From: Haloarchaeobius litoreus
Lineage (GTDB): Archaea; Halobacteriota; Halobacteria; Halobacteriales; Natrialbaceae
DNA length: 64,000 nt
Reading direction: 5' to 3'
Assembly (NCBI RefSeq): GCF_024495425.1
Contig: NZ_JANHJR010000002.1
Coordinates: 682,001 to 746,000 of the forward strand
Position numbers and translations under genes: made by a program. The notes under the pieces are model-generated. The model was not told where the DNA came from. It did no database searches and saw only the letters and a program-made list of their open reading frames with translations. Below, piece by piece: positions 7,927 to 17,489 of this stretch. Numbering within the stretch: the stretch's first letter is position 1; the number at the start of each line of letters is the position of its first letter.

Positions 7927-8589
7927 ATGGACTCCCTCGAATCGGAACTCGACCGCGCCCGCGACCTCGCCGTCGGCGACCTCGCCGACGCCATCGAGCG
8001 CATCGGCTTCGAGTGCACCCGCTGCGGGGCCTGCTGCACCGCCGAGGCCGACGACCCGCACACCGCGACGGTGTTCCCCGACGAGGTCCGCGACCTGCAG
8101 GACGCCACCGACTACGACTTCCGCGACGTGGCCCGACCGATGCCCTACGGCCTCACCGAGACAGACGATGGCGGCGTCGAGGGCGAGACGTTCGAGTGGG
8201 CCCTCCAGACCGACTCCTGTGGCGACTGCACGTTCTACGCCGAGGACGACGACGGCGTCGGGGCGTGTACGGTCCACGACGACCGGCCGCTCGTCTGTCA
8301 GACCTACCCGTTCAGCGTCGCGCTCGCCGGCACCAGCCAGCCCATGGGCGAGGCCGTCGACGAGCACGGGGTGGTGCGCGCCCACGAGTGCGAGGGGCTC
8401 GGACGGGACATCTCGCGCGAGGACGCGGAGGCGCTGGCGGCGACGCTCAAGGAACGGGCGGTTCGAGAGCTGGAGGAAGCTATCGGGGTCAGAGATGCGT
8501 ACGAGCCCACCCGTCCCGAACCGGGCTCGGTGGTCGTCCACGACAGCGAGGGTGCGAAACGGCCGGACGGGTCGGCGTACGAGCGCTAG
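7927..8589 (+). CDS. YkgJ-family cysteine cluster protein
   Basis: A 220-residue protein of the YkgJ/UPF0153 family, thought to bind zinc or an iron-sulfur cluster. The first cysteine group is CTRCGACC (about residues 29-36), followed by CGDC and CTVHDDRPLVCQTYPF in the middle, which is the family's typical C-x-R-P-x-x-C-x-x-Y/F-P-F signature, and a later HECEG. The function is unknown across the family. ATG 7927 gives the expected N-terminus; an earlier in-frame ATG at 7900 adds nothing recognisable. It converges with the TRAM gene, and the two ends overlap by a few bases. Confidence 0.85.
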   Translation: MDSLESELDRARDLAVGDLADAIERIGFECTRCGACCTAEADDPHTATVFPDEVRDLQDATDYDFRDVARPMPYGLTETDDGGVEGETFEWALQTDSCGDCTFYAEDDDGVGACTVHDDRPLVCQTYPFSVALAGTSQPMGEAVDEHGVVRAHECEGLGRDISREDAEALAATLKERAVRELEEAIGVRDAYEPTRPEPGSVVVHDSEGAKRPDGSAYER

Positions 8590-8987
8590 AAGGTGTCTTC
8601 GATTATCTCGCCGACGGCGAAGTTGGACTTGACCTCGGTGACCTCTATCTTCACGCGCTCGCCGACCTCCGCACCTGGGACGATGATGACGTAGCCACGC
8701 TCGACGCGGGCGATGCCGTCGCCCTGCTTGCCGATGTCCTCGATCTCGACGTAGCGCGTCTCGCCGATCTCGACCGGCGGCTGGGGCTCCGAGGGTGCCG
8801 TATCGCGGCTCTCGGTCTCCTCCGTGGTCTCCTCTCGTTCTCGCTCGATGAGCGCGACCCGGTACGTCTCGCCGGGTTCCACCGACCCGGTGTCCACCTC
8901 CTGTCTCGGTACCTCGACGACGTAGGAACCGTCCTCGACCTCGACCTCCGCGCTGAACAGACACAGTAGCTTATCAGATATCTCCAC
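8586..8987 (-). CDS. TRAM domain protein
   Basis: A 133-residue protein with a C-terminal TRAM beta-barrel (about residues 72-133), including GDGIARVERGYVIIVPGAEVGERVKIEV. TRAM domains bind RNA, classically in TRM2 and MiaB-type tRNA modification enzymes. Stand-alone TRAM proteins in archaea act as RNA chaperones or cold-response factors. The N-terminal half is a second short beta-rich region (VEDGSYVVEVPR) joined by an acidic linker. It has its own upstream region and no operon partner. Confidence 0.85.
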   Translation of the reverse strand: MEISDKLLCLFSAEVEVEDGSYVVEVPRQEVDTGSVEPGETYRVALIEREREETTEETESRDTAPSEPQPPVEIGETRYVEIEDIGKQGDGIARVERGYVIIVPGAEVGERVKIEVTEVKSNFAVGEIIEDTF

Positions 8988-9098
8988 AGTGAACCTCCAC
9001 CAGAGTACTGGAACGGGTGGGTATTAGAATTACCGTTGCGTCGTGGAATCAAACGGCACGCACCGGACCCGACCGGCGTCGGAGCCGACGGTCGGCCC

Positions 9099-10820
9099 TC
9101 AGTCCGCGCCGGACCCCGACGAACTGCCGGCGTACTTCCACAGGTCCACGTCGGCCGACACCTCTTCAGTGGAGGTGTACGGGCGGTTGACGACGATGTC
9201 GCCCGCCGTCCCCTTGCCGATGCCGGGGATGGCGGTCAGCTCCTTCATCGACGCCTCGTTGAAGTCCAGCGGGTACGGCACGCCGGTCACGGACCGGTAG
9301 CCGTGGCCCACGACGGCCACGTCGATGGTGCGGCCGAGTTCGCGCTCGCCCGGCAGCCCGACGAGCAGGGGGTAGGTACCGAGCTGCCGCCCGAACGTCG
9401 TGCCGTCCTCGTGGTACTCCAGGTGGACGTCCGGGAGCACCGTGCCGGGCGGGGCGAGGCGCTGCAGCATCGGGTTGTCTATCTCCTCGCGCACCTGCGT
9501 CTTGTACCGCTTGAACAGCGACTTGTGCTCGTGGGCGATGTGTGCGCCCTCGCTGTTCATCTCCGTCCCCGCGAACGTCATCACCTGCCGGATGTTCACC
9601 CGGCGGAGCATCAGCCCCGCGTCGTACACGCGCTGGAGGAACTGTTGGTTCAGCTCGTACGTCTCCTCGCGCTCGTCCTTCAGCCCGTGCAGGAGGTTGA
9701 TTCCGGGGAGGAGCTTGGGGAGCCGCCGCGGCGCGTCGGGGCCGGTCGACGGGCCGGTGCCGGGCTCGTCGCCCGGTCGCCAGCCGCCCTCCTCGTTGAC
9801 GATGCGGACAGCCTGGAAGCACTCCTCGGCGGTGACGTTGAGGTTGTTCGCCTCCTGCACGACGGGGTCCGCGGATTCGAGCCCGAACGCGGCCGTGTCG
9901 CCCGGCGTGTTGTGCTTCGCGATGACGCGGATGCCCTCGCGGGACAGCTCCGGCCACTCGACGACCGTGATGGGGTTCATGTTGTCGAGGTGGAGCGTCC
10001 CCAGGTCGGGGGCGACCTCGCGGATCCCCCCGTAGAGCTCCCGCAGCGCGTCGGGGTTCGGCTTCTCGCCGTCGCCGCCGTAGGCGAGGATGTCGGCCTG
10101 CCGGCCCAGCCGGAAGTGCCGCGCGCCGCGGTCGTACAGCTCCCCGACCTCGCTCACGACGGAGTTGGGCGAGCGGAACGACGGGTCGCCGTACAGCGGC
10201 TCCGTGCAGAACGAGCACCGGTACGGACAGCCCCGCGAGGTCTCCATCTCGCAGATGAGGTACTCGGGGTGGTTCGGGTGCTGCTCGACGACGAACGCGC
10301 CCTTCGACGCCCAGCGGTCGATCTCCCGGTTGTCCCGCATCCGGTTGTCGAACCCCTCCAGCCCGCTCTCGACGAGGTCGTACGCCGCCGCCTCCACGTC
10401 GCCCTTCGCCACGAAGTCGTAGTCCAGGTCGTCGCGCTCGGTCTCCGTCGCGCCGGCGTTCTCGTCGCCGACGCCGAACTTCACCGGGCCGCCCATCAGC
10501 GTCGTCCCGTCGGCGGTCCACGCGATCTCGCGCACCTCGTCCGGCTCGGCGGGCTTCCCGCCGACGTACTTCCCGGGAACGGTCATCCCGCCCAGGTAGC
10601 AGACGAGGTCGGCGTCGGCGACGTCCGCCCACAGCATCCGGTCGTCGCGCAGCTCGTCGATGGTGTGGTACGTGATGCGCTCCGCGGGGACCCCGGCGTC
10701 CACGAGCGCCCCGGCGGTGTACCGGGGGTACGTCGAGATATAGGGCGGCACCCCGAAATGTGCCGGTTCGTCGACGTAGCCGTCGACGATGGTCACGTCG
10801 AGCGTGGCGGGGTCGGTCAT
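9099..10820 (-). CDS. B12-binding-like radical SAM protein with C-terminal helix-hairpin-helix
   Basis: A 573-residue radical SAM enzyme. The cluster motif CPYRCSFC is near residue 197, preceded by an N-terminal ~170-residue domain resembling the cobalamin-binding domains of this superfamily. The C-terminal ~60 residues form a helix-hairpin-helix with LTAIPGIGKGTAGDIV, a DNA- or RNA-binding element. This architecture is widespread in archaea but the reaction is unknown; tRNA or nucleic-acid modification is plausible because of the HhH. ATG 10820 is the natural start. Confidence 0.85.
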   Translation of the reverse strand: MTDPATLDVTIVDGYVDEPAHFGVPPYISTYPRYTAGALVDAGVPAERITYHTIDELRDDRMLWADVADADLVCYLGGMTVPGKYVGGKPAEPDEVREIAWTADGTTLMGGPVKFGVGDENAGATETERDDLDYDFVAKGDVEAAAYDLVESGLEGFDNRMRDNREIDRWASKGAFVVEQHPNHPEYLICEMETSRGCPYRCSFCTEPLYGDPSFRSPNSVVSEVGELYDRGARHFRLGRQADILAYGGDGEKPNPDALRELYGGIREVAPDLGTLHLDNMNPITVVEWPELSREGIRVIAKHNTPGDTAAFGLESADPVVQEANNLNVTAEECFQAVRIVNEEGGWRPGDEPGTGPSTGPDAPRRLPKLLPGINLLHGLKDEREETYELNQQFLQRVYDAGLMLRRVNIRQVMTFAGTEMNSEGAHIAHEHKSLFKRYKTQVREEIDNPMLQRLAPPGTVLPDVHLEYHEDGTTFGRQLGTYPLLVGLPGERELGRTIDVAVVGHGYRSVTGVPYPLDFNEASMKELTAIPGIGKGTAGDIVVNRPYTSTEEVSADVDLWKYAGSSSGSGAD

Positions 10821-10871
10821 GGAGCGAGGTTTCGTCTCGACGGGGAAGAAGTTGACTACACGCGGTCGGGC

Positions 10872-11801
10872 TCAGACGTAGATGTAGCCCTCACGGTGGT
10901 CGTAGTGGTCCTCGTCGGGCTCGAGGGCTTCGGCGGAGCGGGTCGCCCCGTAGGTTGCGACCGCCGCGACGACGGCGTCGAGGGCGTCGCCGCCGGTGTC
11001 CCCCGCTGCGTCGTCCCTGATGGATTCGGTGATTTCGACCGCGGGTTCTCCCTGTTGCAGTCCCTGGAGGTTCCGCTCTCGTCTGCGCCGTTCGGTCTCC
11101 TCGCCACCCTTGTACCCACTCCGGTAGAGTCCGAGGCGACCCAGCGTGCCGGCAGGGTAGGCTTCCAGAACGATCGGCCCGTTGGCGGAGTCGGTGTCGT
11201 CTCCCGTCTCCATCGGTGCGAACGTCACCGCGTCGCGAATCTCGGAGAGGACTGATACGATGCCGTGGTATGTGATGTACTTCCCGACGATGCCGTACGG
11301 CGGCTGTGCGCCGACGGTCGCGTCCGTCTCGCGCTTGCAGTGGACGCAGTCGGCCTCGTCGTTCTCCCGGGCTCGCTGACTGCCCCATGCGCTCAGCGAC
11401 CGAGGGTCGTCGACCTCGTCGTGGTCCCACTCGTCGGGGAGTGGGAGCCCGTCGGGGAATCTCTCGACGAATGCGCTCCAGTTCTCGAACTCGGCCCCGA
11501 GGACCGCCGTCGGCAGACCGAACGGGAAGTCGAGCCCGACCGCGGCGTCGGTTCCGACCCGGTACTCGTCACCGTCGTCGGCCACCCACGGCTTCTCGCC
11601 GGAGAGGAACTCGACCAGAGCAGACAGGGCCTCGTCGCGGCCTGTCGGACCGCCGTCGAACGCGGACGCGACCGTCTCGCAATCGTTCACGTGCACCCCG
11701 TCGCTGTCGACGGTTCCGCGAGCCAGCCACGTCTTCCTCCCGGCGTCCCGTTTGCCGGCACCGAAGTCCACCCCGTACACCGTCGACGCGAGCCCGGTCA
11801 T
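10872..11801 (-). CDS. DUF429 (RNase H-like) family protein
   Basis: A 309-residue protein. The N-terminus [16 protein letters not shown] fits the first beta strand and catalytic Asp of the DUF429 predicted RNase H-fold nucleases, and [12 protein letters not shown] near the C-terminus fits the last acidic helix. A CVHCKRE pair in the middle could bind metal. ATG 11801 overlaps the TGA of the upstream peptidase-like gene (ATGA), which fixes the start and shows translational coupling. Why a cytosolic nuclease-like protein is coupled to a surface protein is unclear. The frame is open for 10 more codons, inside that gene. Confidence 0.8.
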   Translation of the reverse strand: MTGLASTVYGVDFGAGKRDAGRKTWLARGTVDSDGVHVNDCETVASAFDGGPTGRDEALSALVEFLSGEKPWVADDGDEYRVGTDAAVGLDFPFGLPTAVLGAEFENWSAFVERFPDGLPLPDEWDHDEVDDPRSLSAWGSQRARENDEADCVHCKRETDATVGAQPPYGIVGKYITYHGIVSVLSEIRDAVTFAPMETGDDTDSANGPIVLEAYPAGTLGRLGLYRSGYKGGEETERRRRERNLQGLQQGEPAVEITESIRDDAAGDTGGDALDAVVAAVATYGATRSAEALEPDEDHYDHREGYIYV

Positions 11802-13834
11802 CGTCCACGCCGCCGGAACGCGACCACACACGCGACGAGCGCGACCAGCGTGCCACCCACGCCGAAGCCGGGCGTCGGACCACCACTGCCGTCGGCCGTC
11901 GCCGTGGCCATGCCCAGGGTCGGTGTCGCGGTCTCGGCGACCAGCGGGTCGGTTCCCGCTTCGAGTTCGGTCGCGTCGTCGACGCCGTCGCCGTCGGTGT
12001 CCGCGGCGGTCGGGTCGGTGCCGTGCTGGTTCACCTCGGTGCCGTCGTCGAGGCCATCGCCGTCCGTATCGACGACGGTCGGGTCGGTGCCATGCTGGTT
12101 CACTTCGCTGCCGTCGTCGAGGCCGTCGCCGTCGGTGTCCGCTTCACGCGGGTCGGTCGCGCCGTCGAACTCCGCTCCGTCCGAGAGTCCGTCGTCGTCC
12201 GTGTCCACGGCGGTCGGGTCGGTGTCCGACTCGTGGGCCTCGGTTTCGTCGGTGAGGCCGTCCCCGTCGGTATCGGCGGCGGTCGGGTCCGAGCCGATGC
12301 GCGCCTCGGCCCTGTCGCTGAGTCCGTCGTCGTCCGTGTCGGCGAGCGTGGGGTCCGAGCGTCCCGCCAGTTCCTCGTCGTCGGTGAGGCCGTCACCGTC
12401 GGTGTCGGCGGCGGTCGGGTCCGTCCCGAGCGTCTCGACCTCGCGCTCGTCGGCGAGGCCGTCCTCGTCGCTGTCGCTGGAGAACGGGTCCGTCCGGGCG
12501 GCGCGCTCCTCGGCGTCCGTCAAGCCGTCGTCGTCGGAGTCCATCGTGGTCGGGGCCGGTGTCGTGAACAGGTCGGGCTCCCGGGGAACCGTCGGGACCG
12601 CGCTCGTCAGGACGTACTCGTCGAGCCAGCTCCCGAGGTCTGCCCCGCCGACGAGCTGGACGTACGAGCGGAACGTCTCGTAGTCGACCCGCTCCGGTTG
12701 GCTGTTCATGAGGTAGAACACGTCGGCGAGCGAGTACCGGTCGTCGGACCGTTCGCGGATCTCGGCGTCGAGTGCGGCGAGCACCCGAGCCCCCTTCGTG
12801 TAGCCGACGCCCTCGTCGTGGCTCTCGGCCAGCACGCGATCGGCGTCCCGGTCGAGGGAGACCGAACTGTGGAACGCGGAGAAGCCGGTGGCACCCCGTC
12901 GGTAGGTGAGCAGGGCGGCGTAGTACTCGGCGCTGGCCTCGGTGAACCAGCTCGTCTCGGGCGTGGTGGTGTAGCGCTGTTGGACGTGGACGTACTCGTG
13001 CACCCAGGTGTTGCCCGGGTCGTCGACCGTCGAGCCGCGCGACGCCCAGAAGTCGCTCCCATCGGGGTGGAGGCCGCCACCGCGGATCGGTTCCGGTGCG
13101 GCGAACGCGTGGACGGTTCCCGTCTCCCCACCGACGTCCAGTGTCCGCATCGCGTGGGTGATGCTGCCCGTTATCCGTGCTGGCTCGGCGGCGAGCTCGG
13201 CGTCGTCCGGGACGACGAGCGTCACCGTCCGGCCGTCGACGCTCGCGTTGTAGTGTTCGTACGGGCCAGCGAACGCGACGGTGTCGCCGACGGCGAAGTC
13301 CGGCGCGAGGGTCGTCCGCGTCCGGAACCGGTCGCCGTGCTCCCACATCTCGTGCCAGCTCTGTGTCTCGGTGCTGTAGTACCGGACCGTGGCGAAGTAC
13401 TCGAACAGTGCCCAGTCCGCCGTCTCGACGAAGTCCAGATCGCCGAACTGCTCGCTCGTCTCGTTGGTCGGCATCTCGACGGTGATGCTCGGCTCGGGCG
13501 TCTCCCCGTCCCACCGGTAGAGCGTCTCCGCGCCGTAGCCCTGGACGATGCCGGAGCGGTCGACGACGGTCGGCTCGCCGTGGGTGTTGATACGAAGACG
13601 ACCCAGGTCCCGCCCGAGTTCGAACGTGAGCGTGACCCTGACCGTACCTCTGTCCGTCGGCGTACGGTCGACGGCGACCGAGGCGATGACACCGACCTGC
13701 TCGTCGTCGGGCGCTGGCGATTCGGCTGCGAGGTGGTTCGTGCTCCCGGTTCGGTCAGTGGGGACGGCGGCCACTGGCACGGAGAGTGTCGCGACGATGA
13801 CGAGGACTGCGGCGACCAACCGTGTTCCTTCCAT
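11798..13834 (-). CDS. Secreted gluzincin-like peptidase with thrombospondin type 3 repeats and PGF-CTERM
   Basis: A 678-residue surface protein with these parts in order: signal peptide (residues 1-23, [18 protein letters not shown]); a beta-rich N-terminal half; a zinc-peptidase-like core with HEYVH at 279-283 and [10 protein letters not shown] 15 residues later; and about nine calcium-binding Asp-rich repeats of the type DTDGDGLTD. It ends in TPGFGVGG, a hydrophobic stretch and RRRGR, the PGF-CTERM signal for archaeosortase and lipid anchoring. HExxH plus a downstream Glu fits M1/M61-like gluzincins. ATG 13834 is 28 bases from a TTTTTC box. It is a tandem paralogue of the next gene upstream. 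Confidence 0.85.
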   Translation of the reverse strand: MEGTRLVAAVLVIVATLSVPVAAVPTDRTGSTNHLAAESPAPDDEQVGVIASVAVDRTPTDRGTVRVTLTFELGRDLGRLRINTHGEPTVVDRSGIVQGYGAETLYRWDGETPEPSITVEMPTNETSEQFGDLDFVETADWALFEYFATVRYYSTETQSWHEMWEHGDRFRTRTTLAPDFAVGDTVAFAGPYEHYNASVDGRTVTLVVPDDAELAAEPARITGSITHAMRTLDVGGETGTVHAFAAPEPIRGGGLHPDGSDFWASRGSTVDDPGNTWVHEYVHVQQRYTTTPETSWFTEASAEYYAALLTYRRGATGFSAFHSSVSLDRDADRVLAESHDEGVGYTKGARVLAALDAEIRERSDDRYSLADVFYLMNSQPERVDYETFRSYVQLVGGADLGSWLDEYVLTSAVPTVPREPDLFTTPAPTTMDSDDDGLTDAEERAARTDPFSSDSDEDGLADEREVETLGTDPTAADTDGDGLTDDEELAGRSDPTLADTDDDGLSDRAEARIGSDPTAADTDGDGLTDETEAHESDTDPTAVDTDDDGLSDGAEFDGATDPREADTDGDGLDDGSEVNQHGTDPTVVDTDGDGLDDGTEVNQHGTDPTAADTDGDGVDDATELEAGTDPLVAETATPTLGMATATADGSGGPTPGFGVGGTLVALVACVVAFRRRGR

Positions 13835-13858
13835 TGATTCAATCTTCCACAAACAGGA

Positions 13859-13864
13859 GAAAAA
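13859..13864 (-). promoter_or_regulatory. TATA box of the downstream peptidase-like gene
   Basis: TTTTTC on the minus strand, about 28 bases before the ATG at 13834. It implies that this paralogue has its own promoter although it lies only 81 bases after its tandem neighbour. Confidence 0.55.
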
Positions 13865-13915
13865 CGTTCCGGCCGACTCCCCCTGGCACTTCGATGGTGG
13901 GGCTGCTGGTTCGCA

Positions 13916-15766
13916 TCAGGAGCGACGACGGGAGCGCATCACCAGGACCACACAGCCGCCGAGCGCGACCACTCCCCCAGCTACGCCGAACCCCGGCGAC
14001 CCACCCGACGCCGTGGCAGACGTACCCGTCGCCATCCCGGGGGTGCCGGTCGGCGCAGTCGTCGCCACCGTGGTCGGGGTCGGTTCCGCGGTCCTCGTCT
14101 CGGGCTCCTCCCCGGTCGGGTCCATGCCCTGCGCGACGGCCTCCCCGTCAGAGATGCCATCGCCGTCCGTGTCGGGGTCGGTCGGGTCGGTGTCCGACTC
14201 GTGGACCTCGGTGCCGTCGTCCAGCCCGTCGTCGTCGCTGTCCACGTCGGTCGGGTCAGCGCCGCGGTCGACCTCGGCCGCGTCTGGGAGTCCGTCGCCG
14301 TCGGTGTCGGGGTCGTTCGGGTCGGAGCCGACGGTCCGGACCTCGCGGCTGTCGTTCAGGCCGTCGTCGTCGGTGTCGACGGCGAACATGTTGCTCCCGG
14401 CGCGTTTCTCCTCGGCGTCGGTCAGACCGTCGCCGTCGGCGTCGCGCTCGGGCCGCGTCGGGGAGTCGTACAGCGAAGCGTTGTCGGGGATCTCCGGAAC
14501 TGACTCGGTGCGGGCGTACTCGTCGAGCCACTCGCCCGCGCTCTCGCCCCCGGCGGCGACGACGTACTCGCGGAGGTCGTAGTACGTGACGCCGCCGCGG
14601 TGGCTGTTCACGAGGTAGAACACGTCGGCGAGGCTGTAGTTGCCGCCGGAGCCCCGTCGGATCTGGGCGTCCAGCCCGGCGAGCACGCGGCTGCCCTTCG
14701 AGTACGGCGCGTAGTCCGAGGTCCAGTGGATGTCGTTCACGAGGACCGAGTCGGCGTCACGGTCGGTCGAGACGGCGTCGTGGAACGCGTCGAAGTCGAT
14801 GCGGCCCTCGCGGTAGGTCAGGAGGGCGGCGTAGTACTCGGCGCTGGCCTCCGTGAACCAGCGCATCTCTGAGTTCGGGGCGAACCGCTGGCGCGTGTGG
14901 AGGTACTCGTGGACCCAGACATTGTCCGCGGTCTCGGCCTGCATGTCCTCGTGGACCCAGAGGTCGGTCGGGCCGGCCTGGATGCCGCCGCGGCGGATGG
15001 GGTCGGGCGCGACGAACAGCCGGATGTCACGCTCACTCCCGGCCACGTAGAGCTCGTCCATCGCGAACGACACCGACTCGAAGACGGTCGCCTGTCCCTC
15101 CGCCACGGTCGCCGCGTCGGGCACGACGAGCGTGAGATTCCGCCCGTCGGCAGTGTGCTCGTACCGCTCGTACCCGCCGAGGAACGCCATCTGGGTGCCG
15201 AACACCGCGTCCTCCTCGACCCGGGACTCGGTCGTGAACAGGCCGTCGCGCTCCCAGCTGCGGTGCCAGCTGTCGGTCGCGTCGCTGTAGTAGCCGGCGC
15301 TGACGCCGTACTGGACGAGCGCCCAGCCGTCGCCCTCGGCGAAATCGTAGCCGCCGAAGCGGTCGTTCTGCCGGTCGCTCGGCACCCGGACGGTGATGGA
15401 CGGGCGTTCCGTCTCCTCGTCCCAGCGGTAGTCCCAGGCGATGTTGGGGGCGTCGACGATGCCGTCGCGCGAGACGACGGTCGCACCCTCGACCGTGCTC
15501 ACGCCCAGCGTGCTGACGTCCGAGCCGACCGCGAACGACGTGGTGACGCGGACCGTGTCGGGGTGGTCCGGTGTCAGGTCGACGTCGACGGCTCGCGTGA
15601 CGCCGATGCTGCCGTTCCCCGGTGTCGGCGTGACCGTCGTAGCGGTCGCATCGACGGCCGTGGCGGCGTGGTCTCCACCGACTGCCCCGACAGCACCGGC
15701 CGGAACTGCGCTCAGGACGAGGAGCGTGACGAGGGCCAGTGCGGCGGTCCGCGGCGTCGTCTGCAT
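13916..15766 (-). CDS. Secreted gluzincin-like peptidase with thrombospondin type 3 repeats and PGF-CTERM (paralogue)
   Basis: A 616-residue paralogue of the gene at 11798-13834 with the same layout: signal peptide ([19 protein letters not shown]), beta-rich region, HEYLH followed 15 residues later by [18 protein letters not shown], then only about five Asp-rich calcium repeats. The tail is SPGFGVAGG, a membrane stretch and RSRRRS (PGF-CTERM). The conserved spacing HExxH-x15-E in both copies argues for a real metal site. ATG 15766 lies 27 bases from a CTTTTC box at 15791-15796; the frame is open to 15898 but that part overlaps the divergent zinc-ribbon gene. Substrate unknown; it probably acts on the cell surface. 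Confidence 0.85.
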   Translation of the reverse strand: MQTTPRTAALALVTLLVLSAVPAGAVGAVGGDHAATAVDATATTVTPTPGNGSIGVTRAVDVDLTPDHPDTVRVTTSFAVGSDVSTLGVSTVEGATVVSRDGIVDAPNIAWDYRWDEETERPSITVRVPSDRQNDRFGGYDFAEGDGWALVQYGVSAGYYSDATDSWHRSWERDGLFTTESRVEEDAVFGTQMAFLGGYERYEHTADGRNLTLVVPDAATVAEGQATVFESVSFAMDELYVAGSERDIRLFVAPDPIRRGGIQAGPTDLWVHEDMQAETADNVWVHEYLHTRQRFAPNSEMRWFTEASAEYYAALLTYREGRIDFDAFHDAVSTDRDADSVLVNDIHWTSDYAPYSKGSRVLAGLDAQIRRGSGGNYSLADVFYLVNSHRGGVTYYDLREYVVAAGGESAGEWLDEYARTESVPEIPDNASLYDSPTRPERDADGDGLTDAEEKRAGSNMFAVDTDDDGLNDSREVRTVGSDPNDPDTDGDGLPDAAEVDRGADPTDVDSDDDGLDDGTEVHESDTDPTDPDTDGDGISDGEAVAQGMDPTGEEPETRTAEPTPTTVATTAPTGTPGMATGTSATASGGSPGFGVAGGVVALGGCVVLVMRSRRRS

Positions 15767-15790
15767 TGTATTCGTCTTCGGGCAGCGGGA

Positions 15791-15822
15791 GAAAAGGGTT
15801 CCGCCCTCCGAAAACGGTTTTC
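15791..15822. promoter_or_regulatory. Divergent promoters with a GAAAAC-G-GTTTTC dyad
   Basis: CTTTTC on the minus strand (15791-15796) serves the peptidase-like gene. GGTTTTCC on the plus strand (about 15816-15823) is 27 bases from ATG 15846. The plus-strand box is half of a perfect dyad, GAAAAC (15810-15815) and GTTTTC (15817-15822), which may be an operator or simply the box itself. Confidence 0.5.
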
Positions 15823-15845
15823 CCCTGACGGCCCAAGGGTCGGCT

Positions 15846-16004
15846 ATGCCCGCGACGATGGAGGTCAGGTGTACGGATGCGGACTGCGAGCTCGACATGT
15901 TCGAGCTGCACTACACCTACGACATGCCGGACGACGTGACCGTCGAGGACTTCGCCTGCCCGTACTGTGGAACCACCGCCGGTCTGGAGGAGATCGAGCT
16001 ATGA
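15846..16004 (+). CDS. Small zinc-ribbon protein (52 aa, DUF7559-like)
   Basis: A 52-residue protein with CTDADC near residues 9-14 and CPYC near residues 39-42, a four-cysteine zinc ribbon, and the segment [14 protein letters not shown] between them. It resembles a conserved haloarchaeal small zinc-finger family (probably DUF7559); function unknown. ATG 15846 is 27 bases from a GGTTTTC box, which indicates a leaderless start. The stop overlaps the Hsp20 start (ATGA), so the two are translationally coupled. Confidence 0.75.
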   Translation: MPATMEVRCTDADCELDMFELHYTYDMPDDVTVEDFACPYCGTTAGLEEIEL

Positions 16005-16513
16005 GAATCCGCGAGTTCGGCCGTTCGGTCAGCAACAGCGTGCTGCGCCAGATCGGTCGGGCGTCCTCCCAGGTGCAGGAGAACCGCCCGCTCCCGACGG
16101 ACCTGCTGGAGAGCGACGACGCCTACCTCGCCGTGTTCGACGCGCCGGGGGCGACCCACGCCGACGTGCAGGTGCGCTACGACGACGGCGCGGTGAAGGT
16201 CCGCATCGACCGCTTCCGGGAGTTCCACGAGGGCTTCGACATGCGCATCCCCGGCCGTGGCATGGCGCTCGACGGCCACGTCCGGCTGCCGACAGACGCG
16301 CTGGTCGACGCCGAGTCCGCCACCGCGACGCTCCGCAAGAACGGCACGCTGGAGGTCGAAGTCCCGAAGGCAGTCACCGCGGAGGACGAGGGCGACGTCG
16401 GCGGCGACACCGACACCGTGACCATCGCCGAGCCGGGCGACGGTGACGACGACACCGACGACGCGAGTACGGACGCCGACGCGAGCGCCGACGCTGCCGC
16501 CGACGAGTCGTGA
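16001..16513 (+). CDS. Hsp20/alpha-crystallin family small heat-shock protein
   Basis: A 170-residue protein with an alpha-crystallin-like core. It has DLLESDDAYLAVFDAPGATHADVQVRYDDGAVKVRI in the N-terminal half, the strand region GMALDGHVRLPTDALVDAESATATLRKNGTLEVEVPK, and a very acidic C-terminal tail rich in Asp, Ala and Thr. Small heat-shock proteins hold unfolded clients for refolding by other chaperones. The usual C-terminal IxI motif is not obvious. The gene is coupled by ATGA to the zinc ribbon upstream and by overlap to the lipoprotein downstream. Confidence 0.85.
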   Translation: MRIREFGRSVSNSVLRQIGRASSQVQENRPLPTDLLESDDAYLAVFDAPGATHADVQVRYDDGAVKVRIDRFREFHEGFDMRIPGRGMALDGHVRLPTDALVDAESATATLRKNGTLEVEVPKAVTAEDEGDVGGDTDTVTIAEPGDGDDDTDDASTDADASADAAADES

Positions 16514-17439
16514 CCCCCGCCGGCGACGACGTTCCCGGTGGTCGGTCGTTTCTGCAGACGAGACGGACCGCGATGCGACGAGCAGCCGGCACCGCGCTCC
16601 TCGGTGGCGTCGCCTCGCTCGCCGGTTGCTTCGGTGGCACGGGCGGCGGCTCGTGGGACACCGGCCGCGAGGGCGACCTCCAGCCGTGGCTCTACGACCC
16701 CGCGAGCCATCGGTCGGACGTGACGGACTACGTCGTCGGCTACTGGGAGCCCGCGACGTTCGCGGCCAGCCGGGACTCACTCGGCGAGAGCGCGAGTCGG
16801 GTCCAGCGCTACCACGCCGCCGCGCCTGAGGACGTCGAGTTCACGGTCGAACTCGGCGGCGCGAGCGCCGCCGGTGGGCTCCCGTACGTGCTCGTCTCGC
16901 AGGGCTCGTTCGACGCCGCGACGGTCCGGGAGAGCCTCACGAGCGGGTTCGGGCGCGTCGGCAGCGTCGACGACCGACCGGTCTACGGCGACGGGACGGA
17001 CGCCTTCGCGGTCGTCGCGGACGGCGAGTTCGTGTTCGTCCGCGGCCTCTCGTGGGCCGACGCCGAGTCGTACGTCGCCGGCTCACGCTCGTTCGCCGGC
17101 GACGACGACCGCCTCGTCAACTTCTTCGACACCGTCGGGGTCGGTGCGAACGCGGGGTTCCGGCTCAGCACCGACGATTCGGGGACGCCGACGCTGCACG
17201 GCCACGCCTACCGCATCGACGGCGGGACGACGGACGCCCGGGCGCTCCGGGTCCCCGGCGTCGACGACGCCCGCGGCGAGGAACTCGAATCGTATCTCGA
17301 ACAGGTCCGGTCGTCGGTCGATCGGCTCCGCTCGGCATCGGCCGAGTACGACGACGAGCGCGTGCTGCTGGACCTCGAGTTCGCAACCGCGCAGGCACCC
17401 TTCGGCGTCGACCCGCTGTCGAACTTCGGGCTTCGGTGA
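16510..17439 (+). CDS. Tat-exported lipoprotein, unknown family (copy 1)
   Basis: A 309-residue predicted lipoprotein. A twin-arginine segment (QTRRTAMRRAAG) is followed by a hydrophobic stretch and the lipobox LAGC near residue 39. The mature protein has the motifs PWLYDPAS, GYWEPATF and VLVSQGSFDAATVRESL that recur in the next gene. GTG 16510 overlaps the Hsp20 stop; a start at the internal ATG 16573 would lose the Tat motif. I recognise no known domain. It should sit on the outer face of the membrane. Confidence 0.75.
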   Translation: MTPAGDDVPGGRSFLQTRRTAMRRAAGTALLGGVASLAGCFGGTGGGSWDTGREGDLQPWLYDPASHRSDVTDYVVGYWEPATFAASRDSLGESASRVQRYHAAAPEDVEFTVELGGASAAGGLPYVLVSQGSFDAATVRESLTSGFGRVGSVDDRPVYGDGTDAFAVVADGEFVFVRGLSWADAESYVAGSRSFAGDDDRLVNFFDTVGVGANAGFRLSTDDSGTPTLHGHAYRIDGGTTDARALRVPGVDDARGEELESYLEQVRSSVDRLRSASAEYDDERVLLDLEFATAQAPFGVDPLSNFGLR

Positions 17440-17459
17440 GGAGAGGGCCACCGGAACGG

Positions 17460-17466
17460 TTTTGAA
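17460..17466 (+). promoter_or_regulatory. TATA box of the second lipoprotein gene
   Basis: TTTTGAA centred about 28 bases before ATG 17490 and only 15 bases before ATG 17478. This favours 17490 as the leaderless start. Confidence 0.5.
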
Positions 17467-17489
17467 CCTGTCGGGGTATGGACAGAACG

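Noticed and set aside
9036-11255. Long plus-strand open frame (739 codons) opposite the radical SAM gene
   Set aside because: It is Val/Arg/Gly-rich antisense sequence without motifs. The opposite strand has a full radical SAM protein with its cluster motif. Such frames are common in GC-rich DNA because stop codons are rare.
11940-12545. Regular ~66-69 base periodicity resembling a minisatellite or CRISPR-like array
   Set aside because: The period equals the 22-23 codon thrombospondin type 3 repeat. Units diverge at third codon positions and keep the reading frame, so this is coding repetition.
11306-13837. 843-codon plus-strand open frame opposite the peptidase-like gene
   Set aside because: Its repetitive composition is the reverse complement of the Asp-rich calcium repeats.
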